Positions 50,011 through 59,175 of a stretch of DNA of 63,227 nucleotides are shown here, in pieces. Made by a program: the position numbers and the translations under genes. The notes beneath the pieces were generated by a model. The model was not told the DNA's origin and did not search any database. It was given only the letters and a program-made list of their open reading frames with translations. Source of the stretch: Haloarcula rubra (GTDB lineage: Archaea > Halobacteriota > Halobacteria > Halobacteriales > Haloarculaceae); contig NZ_RKLR01000018.1 in assembly GCF_019599465.1 (NCBI RefSeq), forward strand, positions 1 through 63,227, given 5' to 3'. How positions within the stretch are numbered: position 1 is the stretch's first letter; every line of letters starts with the position of its first letter.

Positions 50011-52977
50011 ATGAGTAGCGATGGCGAAATTCGCGTGCTCCACGTCGACGACGAACCGGAGTTCGGGGATGTCGCCGCGATGCATCTGGAACGGGTAGAC
50101 GGGAACGTCGACGTCGCCACCGAACAGGACGCCTGTGACGCGCTCGACCGGCTCCGGTCGGAACCGTTCGACTGCGTGGTGAGCGACCACGACATGCCGG
50201 ACATGGACGGACTGGAGCTTCTGAAGGCGGTCCGCGAGGAGTTCCCCGAGTTGCCGTTCATCCTCTTCACCGGGAAGGGCAACGAGGAGATAGCGAGCGA
50301 CGCCATCTCGGCCGGCGTGACCGAGTACCTCCAGAAGGACGTCGGCACGGACCAGTACACCGTGCTGGCCAACCGAATCAGACGCGCCGTGGGGGAGACC
50401 CGCGCGAAGGCGGCGCTCGAAGAGTCGGAGCGACAGCTCTCGACGCTCATCTCGAACCTCCCGGGGATGGTCTATCGTGCACGGAACGAACCCGGGTGGC
50501 CCATGGAGTTCGTCAGCGACGGCGCCGAGGAACTGGTCGGCTACGAGTCGGCGACCATCGAGTCCGGCGAGGTGTCGTGGGGTGACCTCATCGTGGACGC
50601 GGAGACGGACCGCCTCTGGGAGCAGGTCCAGACCTGTCTCGCCGCGGACGAACCGTTCGAAGTCACCTACCGGGTCGAGACGGCCGACGGCGAGACGCGA
50701 TGGCTCTGGGAGCGCGGCCGGGTCGTCGACACCGACGACGAGGGCGTCGAACTACTCGAAGGGTTCGTCACGGACATCACCGCCCGCAAGCAGCGCGAGC
50801 GCGAACTGGAACAGGAGCGACAGTTCACCGAGACGCTCGTCGACGCTATCGACGACGTGTTCTACCTCGTCGGCCCCGAAGGGGAACTGCTCCGGTGGAA
50901 CGACACCGTCCTCGACGTGACCGGGTACACGAACGCAGAGCTCGCCTCGATGAACGCGTTCGACCTGTTCCCCGAGGCGTACCACGACGTGCTGGTGGAA
51001 CGGCTCGAAGAGACCGTCGCGGAGGGGCAGTCGACGCTCGAACTGCCCGTGGAGACGAAAGGCGGCGAGTTGCTTCTCCACGAGTTGCGCGGGTCGCTCA
51101 TCGAGGACCCCCACGGTGACGTCCTCGGTATCGCCGGAATCGCACGCGACATCACCGAGCGCAAGGCCCGCGAACGCAAACTCGAACGGTACGAGACCCT
51201 CGTCGAGAACGTCGGTGACCCGATGTTCGTCCTCGACGAGCGAGGACACATCCAGATGGCGAACCGCATCATGGCGGAGTACCTCGGCGCCGACCGGGAC
51301 GAGATAGTGGGCACGCCGGCCAGCGAGTACATCGCCGCCGAAGACCACGAGGAGGGGCTCCGGGACATACGGGACCTCCTGTCGGACCCGGACCGGACGT
51401 GGGCCAGTCACGAGATGACGGTCACCACCACCGACGGGGAGACGCGGCAGGCCGAGAACAAGGTCGCCGTCCTCACCGACTCGGACGGGGAGTTCACGGG
51501 GTCGGTCGGCGTCGTCCGCGACATCACCGAGCGCAAGGCCCGCGAACGCAAACTCGAACAGTACGAGACTCTCGTCGAGAACGTCGGCGACGCGATGTAC
51601 GTCCTCGACAGCGACGGGACGATACGGATGGCCAACGACGCCATGGCGGACCACCTCGGCTACGATCGCGAGGAAATCGTCGGCGCCGAACCGACACAGT
51701 TCATGCTACCGGAAGACGTGCAGACGGCGACCGAAATCATCGAGCGACTGTACGCGGACCCGGACCGGACGTGGGCGACGTTCGAGATGTGCACCGTCGA
51801 CGCCGACGGCAACCGGACGGTCAACGAGAACAAGGTCGCACCGCTGGTGAGCGACGAAGGGGAGTTCGTCGGGTCCGTCGGCGTCATCCGCGACGTCACG
51901 GAGCGAATCGAGCGTGAGCGGGAACTCGAACGCTACGAGACTATCGTCGAGGCCGTCGACGACCCGGTCTACACGCTCGACGACGAGGGCGTGTTCACGT
52001 TCGTCAACGAGGCCATCGAACCGATGACCGGATACAGCCCCGACGACCTCGTCGGCCAGCACATCGGCGTCATCATGACCGACGAGGGACTGGACCGCGG
52101 CGAGCAGGTCGTGCAGGACCTGCTGACCGACGAGGAGGCCGACAGCGCCACGCTGGAGATGGACGTCGTGACGCGGGACGGAGCGACGATTCCGTCGGAG
52201 AACAACATGGCGCTACTGCCGGCCCCCGACGGCGAGTTCGCGGGGACGGCCGGCGTCGTCCGCGATATCGCAGAGCGGAAGGAGCGCGAAGAGCGCCTCG
52301 CCGAGTTCGCGTCCGTCGTCAGCCACGACCTCAGGAACCCGCTCAACGTCGTACAGGGGCGCATCGCGCTGGCCGAGGAGACCGGCGACATCGACCATCT
52401 CGGCGACGCGGCGGGGGCGGCCGACCGGATGGAGCGCCTCATCGAGGACCTGCTCTCGCTGGCCAGACAGGGCCAGACCGTCGGCAGCACGGAGCGCGTC
52501 GACGTCGGGACCGCCGCCGAGCAGGCGTGGGCCAACGTCGATACCGACGGCGCGGCGCTGGAGTGTCCCGACACGACGACGGTGGAAGCAGACCCCGCCC
52601 GGCTTCGCGAACTGCTGGAGAACCTCTTTCGGAACAGTATCGAACACAGCGACGCGAGCGGTCGGTCCGAGGACGCTGCCGACCGGACCACCGGGGGCGG
52701 CGAGTCGGCGACGACAGCCGTGACCGTGACCGTCGACACGATGACAGAGGGGGCGTCGACCACCGGGTTCGTCGTCGCCGACGACGGCCCCGGAATCCCG
52801 GCGTCGAAACGCGAGCAGATTTTCGAACGCGGCTACACGACCAGCGAGAGCGGGACCGGGTTCGGCCTCGCTATCGTCGAGGACATCGCCACCGCACACG
52901 GGTGGACGGTCGACGCGACCGAGAGCGAGGCCGGCGGGGCACGCTTCGAGTTCAGGACGACTCCGGCCGACCGCTGA
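50011..52977 (+). CDS. Multi-PAS hybrid-type histidine kinase with N-terminal receiver
   Basis: A 988-residue signalling protein. An N-terminal receiver (1-125; acidic DDEPE and phosphorylatable Asp in CVVSDHDMPDMDG, about 56) is followed by five PAS domains (about 145-270, 275-395, 400-520, 520-640, 645-760; each ends in a DITERK-like junction). Then comes a HisKA dimer (SVVSHDLRNPLNV, His about 771) and a HATPase (LRELLENLFRNSIEH, DDGPGIP, GTGFGLAIVEDI). Ligands are not determinable. A TATA-like CTTTATTA (49979-49986) predicts a leaderless ATG. Its stop overlaps the next gene by 26 bases. Confidence 0.93.
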   Translation: MSSDGEIRVLHVDDEPEFGDVAAMHLERVDGNVDVATEQDACDALDRLRSEPFDCVVSDHDMPDMDGLELLKAVREEFPELPFILFTGKGNEEIASDAISAGVTEYLQKDVGTDQYTVLANRIRRAVGETRAKAALEESERQLSTLISNLPGMVYRARNEPGWPMEFVSDGAEELVGYESATIESGEVSWGDLIVDAETDRLWEQVQTCLAADEPFEVTYRVETADGETRWLWERGRVVDTDDEGVELLEGFVTDITARKQRERELEQERQFTETLVDAIDDVFYLVGPEGELLRWNDTVLDVTGYTNAELASMNAFDLFPEAYHDVLVERLEETVAEGQSTLELPVETKGGELLLHELRGSLIEDPHGDVLGIAGIARDITERKARERKLERYETLVENVGDPMFVLDERGHIQMANRIMAEYLGADRDEIVGTPASEYIAAEDHEEGLRDIRDLLSDPDRTWASHEMTVTTTDGETRQAENKVAVLTDSDGEFTGSVGVVRDITERKARERKLEQYETLVENVGDAMYVLDSDGTIRMANDAMADHLGYDREEIVGAEPTQFMLPEDVQTATEIIERLYADPDRTWATFEMCTVDADGNRTVNENKVAPLVSDEGEFVGSVGVIRDVTERIERERELERYETIVEAVDDPVYTLDDEGVFTFVNEAIEPMTGYSPDDLVGQHIGVIMTDEGLDRGEQVVQDLLTDEEADSATLEMDVVTRDGATIPSENNMALLPAPDGEFAGTAGVVRDIAERKEREERLAEFASVVSHDLRNPLNVVQGRIALAEETGDIDHLGDAAGAADRMERLIEDLLSLARQGQTVGSTERVDVGTAAEQAWANVDTDGAALECPDTTTVEADPARLRELLENLFRNSIEHSDASGRSEDAADRTTGGGESATTAVTVTVDTMTEGASTTGFVVADDGPGIPASKREQIFERGYTTSESGTGFGLAIVEDIATAHGWTVDATESEAGGARFEFRTTPADR

Positions 52978-53614
52978 AGTGCCGGTAGGTCGGGCCGGCG
53001 AGCACCAGCACCGCCATGGCTCCGAACAGGGCGAGGAGGTGGGGCAGGGCCTCGATAGACAGGCCGGTCAGCGTGAGCGAGCGCATCGACGCGCCGGCTA
53101 TCACCTCGACCGCGACCCACGGAATCTCGCCGAGGAACGTGCCGACGACGAACGCCCGGGTCGAGACGTCGGCGAAGCCAGCGCCGTAGGACACCGGGTC
53201 CGCCGGGACCGGTGAGAGACGGGCGGCGAGGACCCCCCGCGTCTCGCCGGTCACCGACATGATTCGCTGGCCGGACTCGCCCAGCCACCCGAACATCCCG
53301 CCCTGTTCGCCCGCCTTCTGTGCGAAGCGATAGGGGATGAGGCAGGTGACGAGCGCACCCATCAGCGCGACTGGGAACCCCCACTCGACGCCGAGGACGA
53401 ACCCGACGAACGCCGACAGCGGCATCGTCGGCCACGCGAACAGCGGCCGGACGAGGTAGAGGAAGACGATGAGGCCCGCCAGATACACGGGGTGGTCCGC
53501 CAGATGCATCGCTGCCTCGATGATGCGGGCCGGCGAGAGAACCAGTGCGGCCACGGCGACGACGGCGACGAGTGCGGCCGACCCCATCACCTGCCGCTTC
53601 ACCAGACGGTCCAT
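52952..53614 (-). CDS. TVP38/TMEM64 (VTT-domain) membrane protein
   Basis: A 220-residue membrane protein with about five or six helices. The VTT core is visible: RPLFAWPTMPLSAFVGFVLGVEWG, then GALVTCLIPYRFA, LSPVPADPVSYGAGFADVSTRAFVVGTFLGEIPWVAV (SPVP...G). Related proteins move lipids or act in membrane homeostasis. It converges on the kinase gene with an unusual 26-base overlap of coding ends. Confidence 0.85.
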   Translation of the reverse strand: MDRLVKRQVMGSAALVAVVAVAALVLSPARIIEAAMHLADHPVYLAGLIVFLYLVRPLFAWPTMPLSAFVGFVLGVEWGFPVALMGALVTCLIPYRFAQKAGEQGGMFGWLGESGQRIMSVTGETRGVLAARLSPVPADPVSYGAGFADVSTRAFVVGTFLGEIPWVAVEVIAGASMRSLTLTGLSIEALPHLLALFGAMAVLVLAGPTYRHFSGRPESS

Positions 53615-53688
53615 CTACCCGAGACAGGGACAGCGAGCGGCAAACCTCTTGTGGTAAGCGTTAATCCGGTGGCGGACGAGGTGCCGGC

Positions 53689-54057
53689 GTGGACGACGCC
53701 GACAGCGACCCCGTCGAACTCGGGGTGGAACTGCTCGCCCACCTCGAACACGAGGAACTCTCGGTAGCCGAGGCCATGGACCGCATCGAGACGGTGACGA
53801 CCAACCCCGGCGTCCAGCGCGAGATTCTCGACACCGCGGCGATGCGCGGCGTCATCGACCGCGAGGAGGGCCTCGTTCGCCCGCGCTCGCGGGGCACCTT
53901 CGTCAGTTTCGAGGGCGACGTGGTGGTCCGTGAGGGGGAGTTCTCCTGTGAGCGCTGTGGCGCGAGCATCTCGACGGGCCACTTCGTGCAGTTCGACGGC
54001 GGCGAGTTGGGACCGTTCGGGTCGACGTGTATCAGGAAAGTGTTGGGGCGGGAGTAG
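53689..54057 (+). CDS. Small haloarchaeal protein with Cys pairs (DUF5830-like)
   Basis: A 122-residue protein starting at GTG, 26 bp after a TATA-like GTTAATC (about 53660-53666), which fits leaderless initiation. It has a helical first half (GVELLAHLEHEELSVAEAMDRIE, MRGVIDREEGLVRP) and then a mini zinc-ribbon (FSCERCGASISTGHFV, later GSTCIRKV). I recall such sequences under DUF5830. Function is unknown. Confidence 0.6.
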   Translation: MDDADSDPVELGVELLAHLEHEELSVAEAMDRIETVTTNPGVQREILDTAAMRGVIDREEGLVRPRSRGTFVSFEGDVVVREGEFSCERCGASISTGHFVQFDGGELGPFGSTCIRKVLGRE

Positions 54058-54191
54058 CGAGGGAGTCGGTCCTCGGAGACGAGCGGGGAGCGAAGCGACC
54101 GCGAGCAACGAGTCTGTCGGGCGCGCGAGAACCCGAGCAAACGAAGGACGCGCCGAAGCACGGCGGCTCTCGCGAGGGGTGAGAGTGCCCC
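54058..54191. terminator. GC-rich hairpin region between convergent genes
   Basis: Between two convergent genes lies a stretch of overlapping GC hairpins: GCGG/CCGC around 54088-54107 and GGCGCG/CGCGCC near 54119-54153. It probably only separates the transcripts. No gene or T-rich terminator is visible. Confidence 0.3.
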
Positions 54192-55172
54192 TCAGCGGCC
54201 CTGTCGGAGCTCTTTGATGAGCGTCTTGATGGTCTGTTCCTGCCGTTCGATGCGTTCGTTCTGGCGTTCGACGGCGGCCGTGAGTTCGGCAATCTGCTGT
54301 TCGAGGGCCTCGATGTCGCCACCACGGTCCGACGCCGCGGCCTGCTGGACCGGCGACTCGGTCGTCTGCTCGGCGTCGGCCGTCGACGACTGTTGCTGTG
54401 TCGCGGCCGCGGCGGACTGGGTGGGTCGCTGCTCGGATCGGTCCTCCTCGGAGCTCTCGTCGTCGTCGCCGACGAGTGGGTCGATACCGGATTCGAGGCC
54501 GAGGCCGCCGCCGGCGTCGCTCCCGCCCTCCGGTTCGGTGCCGACCTTCGCGTTCAGGTCGGCCAGCGAGGACACGTCGTGGAAGGCGAAGAGCGCCTCC
54601 TGCAGGGTCTTGCGGACTTTCGGAGCCTGCTGGGCCGGGGCCTTGATACGTTCGGGCCGGTCGTTCACGCCGAGGACGATGGCCGTGGCGACGCTCCCCT
54701 CCTCGAAGTCGAGGCCGGTGACGTCCTCGAAGGCGTAGGCCTCGTAGTCGGCGTCCCACGTGACGTTGCCCAGATGTTTCAGCAGTTGGGTGTCGGTGAC
54801 GACCAGCGTGAGTTCACTGAACCGGAAGACGCCGGTGACGCTCTCGTCGGCGTCGATACCGTTCGAGACGCGGAGTGTGCCCTCCAGCAAGCGTTCGAGG
54901 ACGGTCCCCGCGCGGTCGTTCGGGACGCCGAAGTCACGCTTCTCGTCGGTGTAGTACAGCGTGAACTTGGTCTTGCGCCGGCCTTCGGATATCGTCAGTC
55001 GCTCGAAGTCGTGGGGGTGTGCGGCGACCTTCTCGTCGCTGAGTAACCCCTCGCCGCGGTAGACGAGCGTCCGGGTCGGCGTGAAACACACTGCGTCCTC
55101 GTCACCGAGGTTGACGCCGGCCTGGATCTCCTCGTCCCCGAGTTCCTGCCGGACGAGGTCGGGAATCTCCAT
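54192..55172 (-). CDS. Haloarchaeal protein with PH-like domains and coiled coil, unknown
   Basis: A 326-residue protein. Residues 10-90 (VCFTPTRTLVYRGEGLL...RKTKFTLYYTDEKRDFGVP) and 110-200 (SELTLVVTDTQLLKHLG...GLDFEEGSVATAIVLGVNDR) look like two PH-like/short beta domains. A Gln/Ser/Asp linker (205-285) leads to a C-terminal coiled coil (about 288-326, QIAELTAAVERQNERIERQEQ). Possibly a scaffold. A TATA-like TTTAAG precedes the start. Confidence 0.65.
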   Translation of the reverse strand: MEIPDLVRQELGDEEIQAGVNLGDEDAVCFTPTRTLVYRGEGLLSDEKVAAHPHDFERLTISEGRRKTKFTLYYTDEKRDFGVPNDRAGTVLERLLEGTLRVSNGIDADESVTGVFRFSELTLVVTDTQLLKHLGNVTWDADYEAYAFEDVTGLDFEEGSVATAIVLGVNDRPERIKAPAQQAPKVRKTLQEALFAFHDVSSLADLNAKVGTEPEGGSDAGGGLGLESGIDPLVGDDDESSEEDRSEQRPTQSAAAATQQQSSTADAEQTTESPVQQAAASDRGGDIEALEQQIAELTAAVERQNERIERQEQTIKTLIKELRQGR

Positions 55173-55306
55173 GCAGGGTGCATACTAGCGTGATGGCTTA
55201 AATCCGTGGGTCCCCCGAGGTGCCGGCCGCCATGGGAGAGCCCCACAGCCCGGGGGCAGATGAGAACCTTCAAGACGGCAAGCGGCCAACGACCGAGTGC
55301 ACCCGC

Positions 55307-55450
55307 GCCCGGGTGGCTTAGCTGGACATAGCGCCGCACTCATAGGGTCTTACGACTCATGCGGTACCAACCGGCATGACCCGAGGGGTGCTCGTCACAC
55401 CCCGGACCTGGGTTATGCGGAGATCGAGGGTTCGGAGCCCTCCCCGGGCA
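55307..55450 (+). tRNA. Elongator tRNA-Met (anticodon CAT) with 70-nt intron
   Basis: Acceptor GCCCGGG pairs with CCCGGGC, discriminator A73. The anticodon stem CCGCA/TGCGG encloses CTCAT-A, anticodon CAT, interrupted after position 37 by an intron (55345-55414). The T-arm GAGGG-TTCGGAG-CCCTC is intact. Mature length is 74 nt. This is the well-known site of the intron in haloarchaeal elongator tRNA-Met, removed by the tRNA endonuclease from a bulge-helix-bulge. No CCA is encoded. Confidence 0.93.
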
Positions 55451-55647
55451 TACTTTATCCGTCGCTCGCGTCGGCGAGCGACCGCTCTCAGTCTGCGAAG
55501 TGGTGGGCGGAGAGCCCGTAGGTCCTGCGCGAACGCCAGTGAGCGCAGGGCAGGCGAGAGTTTGCTCTCGCCGTGGTTCGGCCCCTCCCCGGGCATTCTC
55601 CAACTACCGCGACCGTCTGTGAGCGGGAGCGCCGTGAGACGGCGTCC
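55451..55647. repeat. Partial copy of tRNA-Met 3' end behind three hairpins
   Basis: Downstream of tRNA-Met, bases 55575-55596 repeat the tRNA 3' end (GGTTCGG then CCCTCCCCGGGCAT, one base shorter in between), a direct repeat about 145 bp away. Between the copies lie three perfect hairpins: 55461-55469/55474-55482, 55524-55530/55543-55549 and 55553-55560/55565-55572. Direct repeats of a tRNA end are typical of integration sites, so this may be a scar or remnant of a small element. Alternatively it is a degenerate duplication. Confidence 0.5.
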
Positions 55648-56028
55648 CTAGAGGTCCGTCGCGACGCTGACGTGCATCCCGACGAACCGCCAGTCGCCGT
55701 CGCGGTGTTCGAGCGTCCCGCTCCAGCGAGTGTAGTACTCGTGGTGGGCGTCGCCCTCGTCCCACGACAGCGCCACGACGTCGCTGAACCACGCCACGCT
55801 GTCGCGCTGTGTGACCCGGAGGTCGTGGCTCTCGACGGTCCAGTCGGACGTCGACGCCGTCTGGTCGCGGAGGCCTTCCTGAATCGCGTCGGACCCGACG
55901 AGGCGCTCGGAGATGCCGAACTTCACGATGGGGTCGTCGGCCGGCCGGTCGTCGGCGAAGAAGGTGTCCAACGGCGCGCCGTGGCGTAGCGAGTCGTAGT
56001 AGTCGTGGATCGTCGCTCGGGCGTCCAT
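55648..56028 (-). CDS. NTF2/SnoaL-like protein
   Basis: A 126-residue protein with the cone-shaped fold of the SnoaL/DUF4440 group: IHDYYDSLRHGAPLDTFFADD, PIVKFGISERLVGSDAI, WTVESHDLRVTQRDSVAWFSDVVALS, YTRWSGTLEHRDGDWRFVGMHVS. These bind small ligands or act as ketosteroid-isomerase-like enzymes. The ATG is the first Met of the domain. Divergent from the dehydrogenase gene. Substrate unknown. Confidence 0.8.
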   Translation of the reverse strand: MDARATIHDYYDSLRHGAPLDTFFADDRPADDPIVKFGISERLVGSDAIQEGLRDQTASTSDWTVESHDLRVTQRDSVAWFSDVVALSWDEGDAHHEYYTRWSGTLEHRDGDWRFVGMHVSVATDL

Positions 56029-56102
56029 GTGGGGGACTTGCGCTCGACGGCCCTTATCCCTGCGGGGCGAACGGTTTTCCACGGGTGGGCCGAACGGCGG
56101 GT

Positions 56103-57143
56103 ATGCGCGCAGCCATCTTTCGCGGTCCCGGCGAGATAACCGTCGAAGAGGTCCCGAAGCCCGAAGTCGAGTCGCCGACGGACGCCGTCGTTCGCGTGAC
56201 GCACACGGCGGTCTGTGGCTCCGACCTGTGGTTCTACCGCGGCGAGAGCGACCGTGAGGAGGGGTCCCGCGTGGGTCACGAACCCATGGGTATCGTGGAG
56301 ACGATCGGCGAGGACGTGCGCTCGGTCGAACCCGGCGACCGGGTGTTCGCACCCTTCCTCCAGAGTTGTGGCCGGTGTGAGTTCTGTCGGAAGGGGCTCC
56401 ACACGTCCTGCGTGAACGGCGACCGGTGGAACGACGAGAACGGCGGCGGGCAGGGTGAGTACGTCCGCGCGACGGAGGCCGACGGCACCCTCGTCCGGGT
56501 GCCGGACCGGCACGCCGACGACGAGGACACGCTGGAAGCGTTGCTTCCGCTGACCGACGTGATGGGGACCGGCCACCACGCGGCCGTGAGCGCGGGCGTC
56601 GACGAGGGGGATACCTGCATCGTCGTCGGCGACGGCGCGGTCGGTCTCTGTGGCGTCCTCGCCGCGCGTCGACTCGGTGCCGAGCGAATCGTCGCGATGG
56701 GGCACCACGAGGACCGACTGGAACTGGCCCGGGCGTTCGGCGCCACCGAGACAATCAGCGCCCGCGGTGAGGAAGCCGTCGAACAGGCCCGAGAGACGAC
56801 CTACGGCGGTGCGACCCACGTCATGGAGTGCGTGGGCGCCGCGTCGGCGATGGAGACGGCCATCGACGTCTGTCGGCCGGGCGGGACCGTCGGCTACGTC
56901 GGCGTCCCACACGGCGTGAACGAGGACGGCCTCGACCTCTTCGGGATGTTCGGCGACAACATCACCCTCAGCGGCGGCGTCGCGCCGGTCCGGGCCTACG
57001 CCGAGGACCTGATGGCCGACGTGTTACAGGGGACGCTCGACCCGTCGCCCATCTTCACGAAGACGGTCGACTTAGACGGTGTGCCGGAGGGGTACCGGGC
57101 GATGGACGAACGTGACGCCATCAAGGTGCTCGTCAAGCCGTAG
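56103..57143 (+). CDS. Zinc-dependent alcohol dehydrogenase family protein
   Basis: A 346-residue MDR enzyme. Catalytic zinc ligands are Cys38 (TAVCGSD) and His59-Glu60 (GHEPMG); the structural zinc has Cys89, Cys92, Cys95 and Cys103 (CGRCEFCRKGLHTSC). The NAD(P) fold follows: IVVGDGAVGLCGVLAARRLGAERIVAMGHH (about 172). The oxidised substrate is unknown. An in-frame Met six residues upstream exists, but MRAAIF is the family start. It precedes the FAD oxidoreductase gene. Confidence 0.88.
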   Translation: MRAAIFRGPGEITVEEVPKPEVESPTDAVVRVTHTAVCGSDLWFYRGESDREEGSRVGHEPMGIVETIGEDVRSVEPGDRVFAPFLQSCGRCEFCRKGLHTSCVNGDRWNDENGGGQGEYVRATEADGTLVRVPDRHADDEDTLEALLPLTDVMGTGHHAAVSAGVDEGDTCIVVGDGAVGLCGVLAARRLGAERIVAMGHHEDRLELARAFGATETISARGEEAVEQARETTYGGATHVMECVGAASAMETAIDVCRPGGTVGYVGVPHGVNEDGLDLFGMFGDNITLSGGVAPVRAYAEDLMADVLQGTLDPSPIFTKTVDLDGVPEGYRAMDERDAIKVLVKP

Positions 57144-57179
57144 GGGGCGCCGGGCGGCCGAGCCGAGCGATAGCCCCAT

Positions 57180-58430
57180 ATGTCTACAGACCAACATCTA
57201 GTGATGACACGTTCCACGACAGTGCTCGTCGTCGGCGGTGGCGCCACCGGCGTCGGTGTGGCCCGCGACCTCGCGTTGCGGGGCGTCGACGTGACGCTGG
57301 CCGAACGGGGCGGCCTCGCGAGTGGCACCTCGGGTCGCTCCCACGGGCTCTTACACAGCGGTGCGCGCTACGCGGAGGCCGACGAGACGGGCGCCGAGGA
57401 GTGTATCGAGGAGAACCGGATTCTCAGAGACATCGCGGGCGAGTGTATCCGCGACACCGGCGGCCTGTTCGTGCAGTTGGCCGAGGACGACCCGGACTAC
57501 TTCGAGGCGAAACGCGACGCCTGCGAGGCCATCGGTATCGAGACGGAGGAACTCGACCCGGACGCCGCCCGCGAACGGGTCCCGGACCTGACCGACGACG
57601 TCGAACGCGCGATGTGGGTGCCAGACGCCGTCATCTACCCCTCGCGCCTCGTGGCCGCGAACGCGGCCGACGCCGAGGCCAACGGCGCGACGATTCACCC
57701 GCACGGCCCCCTCGAATCGCTGACCGTCACCGACGGACGGGTGACGGCCGCGACGCTCGGCGGCGACGCCGACGAGACGGTCGAACCCGACTACGTCGTC
57801 AACGCGGCCGGGGCGTGGGCGGGACAGGTCGCGGCGAAGGCCGGCCTCGACGTCGAGATGGCGCCGGCGCGCGGCGTGATGGTCTCCGTGGAGTACGACT
57901 CGCTCGACCCGGTGTTGAACCGATGTCGCGACCCGGACGACGGCGACATCGTCGTCCCGCACGAGAGCGAGGCGGTGCTCGGCACGACGAGCGTCCCCGT
58001 CTCGGACCCCGACGACTACGAGCGGGCCGACTGGGAGGTCGAACGGTCCGTCGAGGAGTGTGCGGCGATGCTACCGCCGGTCGCCGACGCCGCGGAGGTC
58101 AGAACGTGGTGGGGTGTCAGACCGCTGTACGCCCCCGACGAGGGCGAGGGCGACCGGAGAGGCATCTCGCGCGGGTTCTTCAGGTTGGACCACGCCGAGG
58201 ACGGCGTCGAGAACGTCGTCAGCGTCGTCGGCGGGAAGTTGACGACCTACCGGCAGATGGCCGAGAGCACGACCGACCTCGTCTGCGAGCGACTGGACGT
58301 CGACGCCGACTGCGAGACGGCGACGAGACGACTGCCCGGGGCCGACGACGCCGACAGACTCGACTCCTTCGTCGCGAGATACGACGGGCAGGGGCCGACC
58401 GACGAAGACGTGGTCTCCAGCCACCGGTAG
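57180..58430 (+). CDS. GlpA-like FAD oxidoreductase without the C-terminal Fe-S domain
   Basis: A 416-residue FAD protein. The dinucleotide fold TTVLVVGGGATGVGVARDLALRGVDVTLAERGGLASGTSGRSHGLLHSGARY is that of glycerol-3-phosphate dehydrogenase GlpA; NAAGAWAG and GGKLTTYR (about 350-359) also fit. The usual BFD-like Fe-S domain of anaerobic GlpA (about 570 residues) is missing, and glpB, glpC and glpK are not nearby. It may oxidise another hydroxyacid. The Met at residue 9 is a possible alternative start. Confidence 0.75.
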   Translation: MSTDQHLVMTRSTTVLVVGGGATGVGVARDLALRGVDVTLAERGGLASGTSGRSHGLLHSGARYAEADETGAEECIEENRILRDIAGECIRDTGGLFVQLAEDDPDYFEAKRDACEAIGIETEELDPDAARERVPDLTDDVERAMWVPDAVIYPSRLVAANAADAEANGATIHPHGPLESLTVTDGRVTAATLGGDADETVEPDYVVNAAGAWAGQVAAKAGLDVEMAPARGVMVSVEYDSLDPVLNRCRDPDDGDIVVPHESEAVLGTTSVPVSDPDDYERADWEVERSVEECAAMLPPVADAAEVRTWWGVRPLYAPDEGEGDRRGISRGFFRLDHAEDGVENVVSVVGGKLTTYRQMAESTTDLVCERLDVDADCETATRRLPGADDADRLDSFVARYDGQGPTDEDVVSSHR

Positions 58431-58437
58431 CAGCCGC

Positions 58438-59025
58438 TCAGCCGCCGAACTCGCGGAACGCGGCTTCGAAGTCGTCGAACTCGGCGACGGTCTGGTCCGC
58501 TTGCCGGCGGAGTTCCGCCACGCGCTCTGAGACCTCGTGGTACTCCTCGTGGGCGTCGAGTTCGGCGGGGTTCTTCTCGGATTCCAGCGTCGCCTTCTTC
58601 GAGGCCACGGCGAAGTACTGCTTGAGGTGGTCGTCGTAGGAGTCGCGGACGAGCATCTCGCCGACGGTGTCGACGAGGTCGTCGCGGCTGACGGGTTTCG
58701 TCAGGTAGTCGTCGAACGGCATCTCGACGATGTCGAAGTCCGGGTCGACGGCGGTGACCATCACGACGCGACAGTCGATACCCCGGTCGTCGATAGCGTC
58801 GAGGACGTCGTCGCCCGACATCCCCGGCATCTGCCGGTCCAGGAAGACCACGTCGACGCTCGCGTCGAGTCTCTCCAGTGCGGTTTCGCCGTCGTGGGCA
58901 CTCAGAACGTCGTGGTCTCGCTGCAACCACGTCGTGTACAGTTCGGCCACGTCGTGTTCGTCGTCGACCACGAGCACCGTCGCCGTCTCCGATTGTGTCG
59001 TCACGTGCACACTTTCTCTCTCCAT
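58438..59025 (-). CDS. Response regulator with HalX domain
   Basis: A 195-residue protein: receiver (about 10-125; VLVVDDEHDVAEL, VVFLDRQMPGMSGDDVL phospho-Asp, VTAVDPDFD, YLTKPVS) plus a C-terminal helical HalX domain (about 130-195, YDDHLKQYFAVASKKATLESEKNPAEL). HalX is a haloarchaeal output or dimer domain lacking a known DNA-binding motif. The Met used here is the most natural; an upstream in-frame ATG exists. No kinase lies adjacent. Confidence 0.87.
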   Translation of the reverse strand: MERESVHVTTQSETATVLVVDDEHDVAELYTTWLQRDHDVLSAHDGETALERLDASVDVVFLDRQMPGMSGDDVLDAIDDRGIDCRVVMVTAVDPDFDIVEMPFDDYLTKPVSRDDLVDTVGEMLVRDSYDDHLKQYFAVASKKATLESEKNPAELDAHEEYHEVSERVAELRRQADQTVAEFDDFEAAFREFGG

Positions 59026-59175
59026 CGTCGTGTCCCGCCCGTCTGTTCTGGTGTCGTTCTTGCCGGATAGCTGTAATAAATCCACCTCTCGGATTATCAG
59101 TGGTGATTCTGAAACGGGGGTGTCCGGGGCGACCCACCCCAGAGCAGTTTACGCCGGCCGACCTATCGGCACCCG

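Noticed and set aside
55357-55596. A reading frame through the tRNA-Met intron.
   Set aside because: The tRNA cloverleaf and intron fully explain the sequence; the frame is Arg/Pro-rich shadow.
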